A stretch of DNA of 17,187 nucleotides from assembly GCA_964547525.1 (NCBI GenBank), contig CAZJOD010000077.1:1-17187 (forward strand). Reading direction: 5' to 3'. Both the position numbers and the translations under genes were made by a program. Positions 6,769 to 14,604 of this stretch are shown here, piece after piece; positions within the stretch are counted from its first letter, which is position 1; every line of letters starts with the position of its first letter. The stretch is from CAZJOD01 sp964547525 (GTDB lineage Bacteria; Bacillota; Clostridia; JAAYHZ01). Under the pieces are notes generated by a model. That model had not been told where the DNA came from, did not search any database, and saw nothing but the letters and a program-made list of their open reading frames with translations.

Positions 6769-8031
6769 ATGAAAATTAGCGCCCCAAAAGGTACGAAGGA
6801 TATACTCCCAAAAGATGTATATAAATGGCAACACATAGAAACGATAATAAATGAAGTTTGTAAGAACTATAACTATGAACCCATAAGACTACCTGTTTTT
6901 GAACATACCGAATTGTTTCAAAGAGGAGTAGGAGATACAACAGATATCGTTCAAAAAGAAATGTATACATTTGACGATAAAGGAGGCAGAAGTATAACAT
7001 TAAGACCGGAAGGCACCGCAGGTGTCGTCAGAAGTTTTATTGAAAACGGTATGGCTTCATGGACATCTCCTGTTAAGTTATATTACAATATTACAGCTTA
7101 CAGGTATGAAAATGTTCAAAAAGGGAGGTACCGGGAATTCAATCAATTTGGGGTGGAATCTTTCGGTTCTAACGATCCTCAAATGGATGTCGAAATAATC
7201 GCATTGATGACAACGGTGTTTGAAAAGCTGGGTCTAGGTGACATAGTCCTGAAAGTTAACAGTATCGGATGCCCTGTATGCAGATCGAAATACAATGAGG
7301 TGTTAAAAGAATATTTAAAACCTAATATCGACCGTATGTGTGATAACTGTAAAAATCGTATTGAACGTAATCCGTTACGTATATTGGATTGTAAAGAAGA
7401 AAATTGTAAGCAAATAAATAAAAGTGCCCCTTTATTGGCCGATCGTCTTTGTGAAGATTGCAATATGCATTTTGAAAGTTTTAGAAGCGGATTAAGTGCA
7501 TTAGGATTAAAATATGAGGTTGATAAAAAAATTGTACGTGGCTTGGATTACTATGTAAAAACTGTTTTTGAATTTGTGTCTGAAAATGTCGGGACCCAAG
7601 GAACAATATGCGGAGGGGGACGATATGACGGATTGGTAAAATTATGTGGAGGTCCGGATGAGCCCGGTATCGGATTTGCAATGGGTATGGAGAGGCTTAT
7701 TATGGAGATGGAAAGCAGAAACATAAAATTCCCTGAGCCGAAACCGGTAAAAGTATATCTGGCTTCGATTGGTGAAGAAGCAAAAAAATGCACGGCATCA
7801 TTGGTATTCCGACTAAGACAAATGGACATAAAATGCCAAAACGATGTCTCGGGGAAAAGCCTTAAAGCTCAAATGAAATATGCGGATAAAAGCAAAGCGG
7901 AGTATGTTATGGTAGTCGGAGAAGATGAAATTCTTCGAAGAGAAGGTATATTAAAGAATATGCGGACAGGTGAAGAGAGAATAATAAGTTTTGAACACTT
8001 GGCTGATGAGTTGATAAAAACGGAGGAATAA
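6769..8031 (+). CDS. hisS: Histidyl-tRNA synthetase
   Basis: Class II synthetase charging tRNA-His in the cytosol, 420 aa from the chosen start. AGGAG (6755-6759) is 9 nt before ATG 6769 but only 3 nt before an in-frame ATG at 6763, so 6769 is preferred. Visible: N-terminal KISAPKGTKDILP; substrate loop RPEGTA (79-84); motif 2 from R112 through RYREFNQFG; HisRS-specific RGLDYY (257-262); GGGRYDGL; motif 3 GIGFAMGMERL; then the C-terminal anticodon domain. The insertion at about 168-231 has four Cys pairs (C168/171, 191/194, 208/213, 228/231), a form I associate with clostridial-type HisRS. It is the first gene of the T-box operon, and the stop is 2 nt before the aspS ATG. Confidence 0.96.
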   Translation: MKISAPKGTKDILPKDVYKWQHIETIINEVCKNYNYEPIRLPVFEHTELFQRGVGDTTDIVQKEMYTFDDKGGRSITLRPEGTAGVVRSFIENGMASWTSPVKLYYNITAYRYENVQKGRYREFNQFGVESFGSNDPQMDVEIIALMTTVFEKLGLGDIVLKVNSIGCPVCRSKYNEVLKEYLKPNIDRMCDNCKNRIERNPLRILDCKEENCKQINKSAPLLADRLCEDCNMHFESFRSGLSALGLKYEVDKKIVRGLDYYVKTVFEFVSENVGTQGTICGGGRYDGLVKLCGGPDEPGIGFAMGMERLIMEMESRNIKFPEPKPVKVYLASIGEEAKKCTASLVFRLRQMDIKCQNDVSGKSLKAQMKYADKSKAEYVMVVGEDEILRREGILKNMRTGEERIISFEHLADELIKTEE

Positions 8032-8033
8032 AT

Positions 8034-9818
8034 ATGTCTGAAAGTATTAAAGGATTAAAAAGAACGTGCCTATGCGCAACACTTACCGAATACGATATTG
8101 GTAAAAATGTTACTGTTATGGGGTGGGCTCATAAATACAGGGACTTAGGAGGAGTTTTATTTGTTGATCTGAGAGATCGCTCCGGTTTATTGCAAATTGT
8201 TTTTCGATTAGAAACTAACCGTGAGCTTTTTGATAAAGCATCACATATTCGATCGGAATATGTGATCGCAGTTACAGGTGAAGTTACTGCAAGAGACCCG
8301 GAAACTGTCAATGAAAATTTATCTACCGGCAAGATAGAAATACTTTGCACAGAGCTTAGAATATTAAGTAAAGCTCACACACCGCCGTTTTATATTGAAG
8401 AAGATTCAATGACTAACGAAGCCACAAGGTTAAAATATAGGTATATTGATCTTAGAAGACCCGATATGCAAAATGCTATAATAACTCGTCATAATATAGC
8501 TCAATCGGCAAGAGAATTTTTTAATGCAAACAATTTTTTAGAAATTGAAACTCCTATGTTAACAAAAAGTACTCCTGAGGGAGCAAGAGATTATTTAGTG
8601 CCAAGTCGAGTTAACCTTGGTAGTTATTACGCACTGCCTCAATCACCTCAGATTTTTAAACAGTTGCTTATGGTATCCGGTTTTGACAGATACTATCAAA
8701 TAGCACGTTGTTTTAGAGATGAGGATTTAAGAGCTGATAGACAACCTGAATTCACTCAAATAGATGTTGAAATGTCTTTTGTTAATGTAGAAGATATACT
8801 GGAAATAAACGAAAAATTAATACAAAAGATATTTAAAGATATCGTAAATATTGATATTAAATTACCTTTACCACGTTTAACATATAAAGAAGCCATGGAC
8901 AGATACGGTTCTGATAAGCCGGATACAAGATTCGGGTTGGAACTGATCGATTTGTCAGACATAGCTTCCGGTTGTGATTTTAAGGTATTTAAAAGTGCAG
9001 TTGAAAGCGGCGGAAGTGTACGAATTATAAACGCAAAAGGCTGTGCGGAAAAATTTTCGAGACGAGAAATCGATGCCTTGGGAGAGTTTGTTAAAACTTA
9101 TAGAGCTAAAGGTATGGCATGGATAGCAGTTGAAGAAAATGAATTAAAATCACCTATCACAAAATTTCTTAAGAAAGAAGAAATAGATGAGATATTAAAA
9201 AGAGCGAAAGCGGAGCCCGGAGATCTTTTGTGTTTTATCGCTGACAAAGACAGCATTGTTTACGATGCTTTGGGAAATCTAAGACTTGAGGTGGCTCGCA
9301 AATTAGAGTTATTAAAAAATAATAAAGACTATAATTTGCTTTGGGTAACAGAGTTCCCACTGCTTGATTATTCGGAAGAAGAAAAAAGATATGTAGCAAT
9401 GCATCATCCGTTTACATCCCCTTTGGATGAAGATTTGTATCTTTTGGATTCCGAACCGTTAAAAGCACGTGCAAAAGCTTATGACATAGTACTAAATGGT
9501 ACTGAATTAGGAGGTGGTAGCATTAGAATACACAGTAACGAATTGCAAAATAAAATGTTTTCTCTTTTGGGCTTTACACAAGAAGAAAGCTATAATCGAT
9601 TCGGGTTTCTCTTGGATGCATTTAAATACGGTACACCTCCTCACGGTGGAATTGCTTACGGTTTGGATCGTTTAGCCATGTTATTGACAGGTAGAAAGAG
9701 TATTCGCGATGTTATCGCATTTCCTAAAGTACAAAACGCATCGTGCTTGATGAGTGGCGCTCCTGACGTCGTTGATAAAAAACAACTTGATGAATTGAAA
9801 ATCAGGAATTTTGAGTAA
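8034..9818 (+). CDS. aspS: Aspartyl-tRNA synthetase
   Basis: Class IIb synthetase charging tRNA-Asp and, in non-discriminating forms, tRNA-Asn with Asp. 594 aa, bacterial type. Order: OB-fold anticodon domain (about 1-105, with RDLGGVLFVDLRDRSG), catalytic core with flipping loop and QSPQIFKQ, motif 2 FRDEDLRADRQPEFTQID (F227-R228 onward), the bacterial GAD insertion domain (about 290-415), and motif 3 GIAYGLDRLAMLL (R546). GGAGG (8022-8026) is 7 nt before ATG and lies inside the hisS 3' end. The residue matching His31 of the non-discriminating P. aeruginosa enzyme is Leu (DLGG). Bacillus AspRS, which I recall as still recognising tRNA-Asn, also has Leu there, so this does not decide specificity. 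Confidence 0.96.
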   Translation: MSESIKGLKRTCLCATLTEYDIGKNVTVMGWAHKYRDLGGVLFVDLRDRSGLLQIVFRLETNRELFDKASHIRSEYVIAVTGEVTARDPETVNENLSTGKIEILCTELRILSKAHTPPFYIEEDSMTNEATRLKYRYIDLRRPDMQNAIITRHNIAQSAREFFNANNFLEIETPMLTKSTPEGARDYLVPSRVNLGSYYALPQSPQIFKQLLMVSGFDRYYQIARCFRDEDLRADRQPEFTQIDVEMSFVNVEDILEINEKLIQKIFKDIVNIDIKLPLPRLTYKEAMDRYGSDKPDTRFGLELIDLSDIASGCDFKVFKSAVESGGSVRIINAKGCAEKFSRREIDALGEFVKTYRAKGMAWIAVEENELKSPITKFLKKEEIDEILKRAKAEPGDLLCFIADKDSIVYDALGNLRLEVARKLELLKNNKDYNLLWVTEFPLLDYSEEEKRYVAMHHPFTSPLDEDLYLLDSEPLKARAKAYDIVLNGTELGGGSIRIHSNELQNKMFSLLGFTQEESYNRFGFLLDAFKYGTPPHGGIAYGLDRLAMLLTGRKSIRDVIAFPKVQNASCLMSGAPDVVDKKQLDELKIRNFE

Positions 9819-9831
9819 TACGGAGGGAAAA

Positions 9832-11643
9832 ATGTCCAAGGATTATCGAAATTATTTGAGAAATTTCAGTATAATCGCACATATAGACCATGGAAAGTCA
9901 ACATTGGCCGATCGTTTGATAGAAAAAACCGGATCATTGGATCAACGCGAAATGCACGAACAAGTTCTTGATAATATGGATATTGAACGCGAAAGAGGTA
10001 TAACAATTAAATCCAGAGCTATAAGAATGAATTACAAACATAGTGACGGATTGGAATATGTAATGAATCTAATTGATACACCGGGACATGTGGATTTCAA
10101 TTATGAAGTATCAAGGAGTTTAGCCGCTTGTGAAGGAGCTTTGCTTGTAGTTGACGCATCCCAAGGTATTGAAGCCCAAACATTGGCTAACGTTTATCTT
10201 GCCCTTGATAACAATCTGGAAGTTGTCCCGATCATAAATAAAATAGACTTGGCAAGTGCGAGGCCGGAATATGTAAAAAAAGAGATTGAAGATATTATTG
10301 GCCTTGAAGCGGAAAACGCTCCTATGATTTCAGCGAAAAACGGTATTAACATTGATACTGTACTTCATGCTGTCATCAATAATGTACCAATACCCGACGG
10401 AGATCCTGAAAACCCGCTTCAAGCATTAATATTTGATTCTTGGTACGACAGTTATAAGGGAGTTATTGTCTTAATACGAGTTCGCGAGGGTACTTTAAAA
10501 CTGGGTGACAGTATTAAAATGATGAACACAAAAAAAGAATTTCAGGTAAACGAATTAGGGTATATGAGACCGGTCGGATATGAGAAGTGCAACGAATTAA
10601 AAGCGGGTGAAGTAGGTTATTTTGCCGCTTCAATAAAGAATGTTTCGGATACTCAGGTCGGGGATACTGTAACATCTTCAAAAAAGCCTGCAAGCAACCC
10701 TTTACCCGGATATAGGAAAGCGGTTCCTGTGGTGTTTTGCGGTATTTATCCGGCAGACAGTTCAAAATACGAAGATTTAAGAGATGCGCTTGGAAAACTA
10801 AAGTTAAATGACGCATCGCTATATTATGAACCGGAAACTTCTGTTGCGTTAGGTTTTGGTTTTAGATGCGGTTTCTTAGGTTTACTTCATATGGAGATAA
10901 TTCAAGAGAGAATAGAAAGAGAATTTGACCTGAATATTGTCACTACGGCTCCAAGTGTTGTTTATAAAGTGACAAGTACAAACGGTCGTGAAATGAATAT
11001 TGACAATCCGACTAATATGCCGGAAGTATCATCAATATTAAAAATAGAAGAACCTATAGTTAAAGTTTCTATTATGACTCCACCCGATTATGTAGGTGCG
11101 ATTATGGAATTGTGTCAGGATCGTCGAGGTATATATAAAGAAATGCATTATTTGGACGAATCAAGAACCTCTCTCATATATGAAATGCCTTTGAATGAAA
11201 TAATATATGACTTTTTTGACGCACTTAAGTCAAGAACAAGAGGATATGCTTCATATGATTATGAATTGACCGACTATAAGCAATCAAAATTGGTGAAACT
11301 CGATATATTATTAAACGGTGAAGTAGTTGACGCTTTATCATTTATTGTTCACGAAGATAAAGCTTATGCCAGAGGTAGGAAGATTGCGGAAAAACTTAAA
11401 GAAACCATCCCCAGGCAAATGTTCGAAATTCCTATACAAGCGTGTATCGGAAGTAAAATAATAGCCAGGGAAACAATAGGAGCGCTTCGTAAAGATGTAT
11501 TAGCCAAATGTTACGGGGGTGACATATCCCGTAAAAAGAAATTGTTGGAGAAGCAAAAAGAAGGTAAAAAAAGAATGAGACAGGTAGGTAGTGTTGAGGT
11601 TCCGCAAGAAGCTTTTATGAGTGTTTTAAAATTGGATACATGA
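9832..11643 (+). CDS. lepA: Elongation factor 4 (LepA), ribosome-associated GTPase
   Basis: Translational GTPase acting on the 70S ribosome, linked to back-translocation and to initiation or assembly quality. 603 aa, full length. G1 is AHIDHGKST (16-24), G2 ERGITIKS (54-61), G3 DTPGH (82-86), G4 NKID (136-139), G5 SAK. EF-G-like domains III and V and the LepA-specific C-terminal domain follow, ending with the basic GGDISRKKKLLEKQKEGKKR stretch. ATG 9832 has GGAGGG at 9822-9827; a TTG at 9811 in the same frame would overlap aspS and has no site. It lies 13 nt after aspS, and the stop overlaps the hemW start (ATGA). Confidence 0.97.
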   Translation: MSKDYRNYLRNFSIIAHIDHGKSTLADRLIEKTGSLDQREMHEQVLDNMDIERERGITIKSRAIRMNYKHSDGLEYVMNLIDTPGHVDFNYEVSRSLAACEGALLVVDASQGIEAQTLANVYLALDNNLEVVPIINKIDLASARPEYVKKEIEDIIGLEAENAPMISAKNGINIDTVLHAVINNVPIPDGDPENPLQALIFDSWYDSYKGVIVLIRVREGTLKLGDSIKMMNTKKEFQVNELGYMRPVGYEKCNELKAGEVGYFAASIKNVSDTQVGDTVTSSKKPASNPLPGYRKAVPVVFCGIYPADSSKYEDLRDALGKLKLNDASLYYEPETSVALGFGFRCGFLGLLHMEIIQERIEREFDLNIVTTAPSVVYKVTSTNGREMNIDNPTNMPEVSSILKIEEPIVKVSIMTPPDYVGAIMELCQDRRGIYKEMHYLDESRTSLIYEMPLNEIIYDFFDALKSRTRGYASYDYELTDYKQSKLVKLDILLNGEVVDALSFIVHEDKAYARGRKIAEKLKETIPRQMFEIPIQACIGSKIIARETIGALRKDVLAKCYGGDISRKKKLLEKQKEGKKRMRQVGSVEVPQEAFMSVLKLDT

Positions 11644-12794
11644 TAGAGAATATTAATTTTAAAAAACCTATATCTATTTATGTACATTTTCCTTTTTGTG
11701 TGCGAAAGTGTTTGTATTGCGATTTTCCATCTTATGCAGATATAGACTGCTTGGCAAGAGCATATGTTAACGCATTATTGAAAGAAATTGAATGTAAATC
11801 TCAATTTCTTTCAAACACATACGTGTATACGATTTATTTCGGTGGTGGAACTCCTTCATTATTAAAATCAAAGTATATTTCAGCCATTGTTGAAAAATTA
11901 AATGAGAGTTTTGACATGTCTAATATAAGTGAGTTTACTATAGAAGTAAATCCGGGCACAGTCGATGAAAAAAAATTAAAGACTTATAAAAATATTGGTA
12001 TCGACAGGATTAGTATAGGTTTGCAGTCGGTAAATGAAGATGATTTGTTAAAAGCGGGTAGGGTGCATACATTCAATGATTTTTTGAATGTAATGAGTTA
12101 TGCACAAAACGTTGGATTTGATAATATAAATATTGATTTATTTTTCGGATTCCCCTGGCAATCTTTCGATCTGTGGAAAAATACTATAGATACTGTTATA
12201 AAAATAAATCCCTCCCATATATCTTGTTACGATTTGAAAATAGAAAAAAATACACAATTGTTTAATTTGGTAAAAACAGGGCAATATAAGGAATTACCTG
12301 ATGAAGTAAACCGTAAAATGTATTATTACGCTTGTGAACAAATAACTAAATGCAATTATAATCATTATGAAATATCAAATTTCGCAAAACCGGGATGCGA
12401 ATCAAAACATAATATAGTATATTGGAAAACAGGAGAATATGTGGGATTCGGTTCAGGTTCATTTTCATATTTAAATAGAAAAAGATATGGTAATATTAAT
12501 AATGTTGAAAGATATATATCAGGTATCGAAAATAATATAAATGTAATTGACGAGTTTGAAGTTTTATCTTTAAGTGACGAAGCCCACGAATATGCAATGA
12601 TGGGATTTCGACTTTTAGAGGGAATCGATGAAATAAAGTTTAAGAGTAGGTTCGATAAAGATTTTTCATTAATATATGAAGAGAATCTAAAAAGATTGTA
12701 TGAAAAAGGCTTGATAGAAAAAAATATAAATAATATAAGGTTAACAAAAAAGGGTTTGGACTTTGCAAATAATGTTTTCATGGAATTTATTTGA
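11640..12794 (+). CDS. hemW: Radical SAM heme chaperone HemW (formerly HemN-like)
   Basis: HemW binds heme and a 4Fe-4S cluster with SAM and is thought to deliver heme to respiratory proteins; it is not a coproporphyrinogen oxidase. 384 aa. Cluster motif C20-x3-C24-x2-C27 in CVRKCLYCDF: the residue after D28 is Phe, as in HemW, where HemN has a fourth Cys. SAM-binding GGGTPSLL, EVNPGTV, RISIGLQS and a HemW C-terminal domain (GFRLLEGI) follow. Start overlaps the lepA stop in ATGA, indicating translational coupling. The gene is more AT-rich than its neighbours. It is the last gene before the CIRCE promoter, with no terminator between. Confidence 0.93.
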   Translation: MIENINFKKPISIYVHFPFCVRKCLYCDFPSYADIDCLARAYVNALLKEIECKSQFLSNTYVYTIYFGGGTPSLLKSKYISAIVEKLNESFDMSNISEFTIEVNPGTVDEKKLKTYKNIGIDRISIGLQSVNEDDLLKAGRVHTFNDFLNVMSYAQNVGFDNINIDLFFGFPWQSFDLWKNTIDTVIKINPSHISCYDLKIEKNTQLFNLVKTGQYKELPDEVNRKMYYYACEQITKCNYNHYEISNFAKPGCESKHNIVYWKTGEYVGFGSGSFSYLNRKRYGNINNVERYISGIENNINVIDEFEVLSLSDEAHEYAMMGFRLLEGIDEIKFKSRFDKDFSLIYEENLKRLYEKGLIEKNINNIRLTKKGLDFANNVFMEFI

Positions 12795-12803
12795 ATATAA
12801 GTC

Positions 12804-12832
12804 TTGACAAAACTTTAGAATGGTGTTATTTT
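12804..12832 (+). promoter_or_regulatory. Sigma-A promoter of the hrcA-grpE-dnaK operon
   Basis: A perfect TTGACA (12804-12809), 17 nt, TATTTT (12827-12832), with an extended -10 TG at 12824-12825. The predicted start falls at about 12839-12840, the first base of CIRCE, so bound HrcA would cover the start site. Confidence 0.85.
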
Positions 12833-12839
12833 ATTTGTG

Positions 12840-12866
12840 TTAGCACTCGCAAGTGCAGAGTGCTAA
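12840..12866 (+). promoter_or_regulatory. CIRCE operator (HrcA binding site)
   Basis: A perfect inverted repeat TTAGCACTC (12840-12848), 9-nt spacer, GAGTGCTAA (12858-12866), identical to the consensus. It represses the hrcA operon until heat shock frees HrcA from its folded state. The element lies in the 5' leader, 16 nt before the hrcA ATG. Confidence 0.98.
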
Positions 12867-12882
12867 CAAGGAGTGGTGTATT

Positions 12883-13890
12883 ATGTTAGATGACCGTAAG
12901 CAAAGGATTTTGCAGGCCATCATAGATGATTACATTGAATACGGTGAGCCTGTAGGGTCAAAAAAGGTGGCAATTAAGTATGGTATCGGGTTAAGTTCGG
13001 CTACAATAAGGAATGAAATGACTTTGTTAGAGGAATTGGGTTACATAACCCAACCGCATACTTCGGCAGGCAGAATCCCTTCGGAACGGGGTTTTAGGTT
13101 GTATGTGAATGAATTGATATCTAACAGGAATATTTCATCCGAAGACGAAGTGCTTGTAAGTGCAATATTAAAAGACAGTGTTTCGTCAGTGACCGGTTTA
13201 TTACAAAAAGTATCCTCTTTTTTATCAAAAGTATCCGGATATACAGTATTTGGATGTGAGCATACAAGAGGGAGCATAATAATTGACGCAGTTAAGATTT
13301 TAAAGGTGGAGGATCGGGTCGCAGCGGTTCTAATTATCGATGATAATGCCAACGTTTACACCGAAATTATACGTGTAGATGATATTGACTCCGATCTGAC
13401 AGATCGGTTATCTGAATATTTGACAAACAAATATTCAAAAAAACCGATAAGGGATTTGGGAAAAGAGGATTTTTCCGAATTTGAGTACAAAGATATTATA
13501 AAAGATAATGTTTTTTTAAAAGTATTATATGCTATTAAAGAAATGGAGGTTAAAAATTTATTACCGAAAGTTTACGTTGAAGGGGTAACAAATATTTTAG
13601 ATTATCCGGAATTTAACGATGTTATAACTATAAAAAATGTTATTAATTTATTGAATGACAAAAAACTTTTATTATCGATGCTTGTATCAAATCTTAATGG
13701 CAGTGTCGATATAAAGATAGGGACGGAGAATTCTGTAAAAGGTTTTGAGAATGTTAGTATTATATCTACCAAATGTAAATTTTTAGGGATTGACACTAGA
13801 ATAGGTGTGATTGGTCCTATCAGAATGGAATATGGTAGAATGATCGGAATAATGTCGTATTTAAAGAAGTTAATGGAAAAAAATAAATGA
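12883..13890 (+). CDS. hrcA: Heat-inducible transcription repressor HrcA
   Basis: Dimeric DNA-binding repressor of class I heat-shock genes that binds CIRCE; its activity depends on GroEL. 335 aa. The N-terminal winged helix has VGSKKVAIKYGIGLSSATIRNEM (about 24-46), then LEELGYITQPHTSAGRIPSERGFRLYV, the strongly conserved HrcA block, followed by a GAF-like domain and inserted dimerisation region. AGGAG (12869-12873) is 9 nt before ATG 12883; an in-frame GTG at 12853 lies inside CIRCE and is not credible. Autoregulated through the operator directly upstream. Stop overlaps the grpE ATG by 4 nt. Confidence 0.96.
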   Translation: MLDDRKQRILQAIIDDYIEYGEPVGSKKVAIKYGIGLSSATIRNEMTLLEELGYITQPHTSAGRIPSERGFRLYVNELISNRNISSEDEVLVSAILKDSVSSVTGLLQKVSSFLSKVSGYTVFGCEHTRGSIIIDAVKILKVEDRVAAVLIIDDNANVYTEIIRVDDIDSDLTDRLSEYLTNKYSKKPIRDLGKEDFSEFEYKDIIKDNVFLKVLYAIKEMEVKNLLPKVYVEGVTNILDYPEFNDVITIKNVINLLNDKKLLLSMLVSNLNGSVDIKIGTENSVKGFENVSIISTKCKFLGIDTRIGVIGPIRMEYGRMIGIMSYLKKLMEKNK

Positions 13891-14525
13891 GCCGAAAATG
13901 GCGAGAAAGGACGGATATTTTGGTTAACGCAGATGAGAAAAACATGAATATAGGATCTAATAATGCTGATAAATTTAATACAAATGAATCTTGCTGTGAT
14001 GAGAATCCTATAAATGATCAAAATGAGGAACAGGTTCAAACCGAAACTGAAAAATCCGGTGAGCAATGCAGTGATTACCAAGAGAAGCTGAAAAAAGTTT
14101 TAGCCGAATGTGAAGAATACAAAGATAAATTACAAAGGCTTGCCGCTGAGTACGATAATTTTAAAAAGCGGACGGTTAAAGAAAAGGAAAGATTATATCA
14201 AGAAGCTGTGTGTGATATAGTTTTAAGCTTTATACCGGTAATGGATAACTTTGAAAGAGCCGTGAAATCAAATGAAAATCAGGATTATAAATCCTTCCGT
14301 GACGGTATTTTAATGGTATCAAAACAGCTTGCAGGAGTGTTTGCAGATATAGGTGTTGAAAAAATCGAAGCAAAAAATTGTGAATTCGACCCTAATTACC
14401 ATAATGCAGTTTTACATGTAGATGACGACAGCATAGGTGAAAATGTTATTATTGAAGAGTTTCAATGCGGGTATAAATATCAGGATAAAGTAATAAGACA
14501 TAGTATGGTTAAAGTGGCGAATTAA
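13887..14525 (+). CDS. grpE: GrpE, nucleotide exchange factor for DnaK
   Basis: Homodimeric co-chaperone that releases ADP from DnaK. From ATG 13887 it is 212 aa: an acidic, low-complexity N-terminus (about 1-60), a long coiled-coil with LQRLAAEYDNFKKRTVKEKERLYQEA (about 83-108), then the four-helix and beta domains including FIPVMDNFERAV and the C-terminal signature GYKYQDKVIRHSMVKVA. The start is uncertain. ATG 13887 overlaps the hrcA stop (ATGA, coupling) with only a weak GGA upstream. A TTG at 13920 in frame has AAAGGA (13906-13911) 8 nt before it and would remove 11 residues of the disordered tail. The 79-nt gap to dnaK has no promoter-like pair. Confidence 0.94.
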   Translation: MSRKWRERTDILVNADEKNMNIGSNNADKFNTNESCCDENPINDQNEEQVQTETEKSGEQCSDYQEKLKKVLAECEEYKDKLQRLAAEYDNFKKRTVKEKERLYQEAVCDIVLSFIPVMDNFERAVKSNENQDYKSFRDGILMVSKQLAGVFADIGVEKIEAKNCEFDPNYHNAVLHVDDDSIGENVIIEEFQCGYKYQDKVIRHSMVKVAN

Positions 14526-14604
14526 AAAATTTTATCATAAAGGTCAGCAAAAGTCAAATTATGAGGCTTGAGTTTTAAAAATGAATAAAAAATAGGAGGC
14601 AAAT

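Noticed and set aside
9811..9831. Earlier TTG start for lepA overlapping aspS
   Set aside because: No ribosome binding site at proper distance, whereas ATG 9832 has GGAGGG and begins with the usual LepA N-terminus.
12365..12781. 138-aa open frame on the minus strand inside hemW
   Set aside because: Antisense shadow of hemW; composition and lack of start signals do not support a gene.
11640..12794. Coproporphyrinogen III oxidase HemN
   Set aside because: The fourth cysteine of HemN is absent (CDF, not CxC) and the operon position after lepA is that of HemW.
12853..12882. Earlier GTG start for hrcA
   Set aside because: It lies inside the CIRCE operator just after the predicted transcription start; ATG 12883 has an ideal ribosome binding site.
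13602..14081. 159-aa open frame on the minus strand across hrcA and grpE
   Set aside because: It lies wholly antisense to two well-supported genes, has low-complexity Ile/Phe/Leu-rich composition as expected from the complement of AT-rich coding sequence, and has no ribosome binding site.
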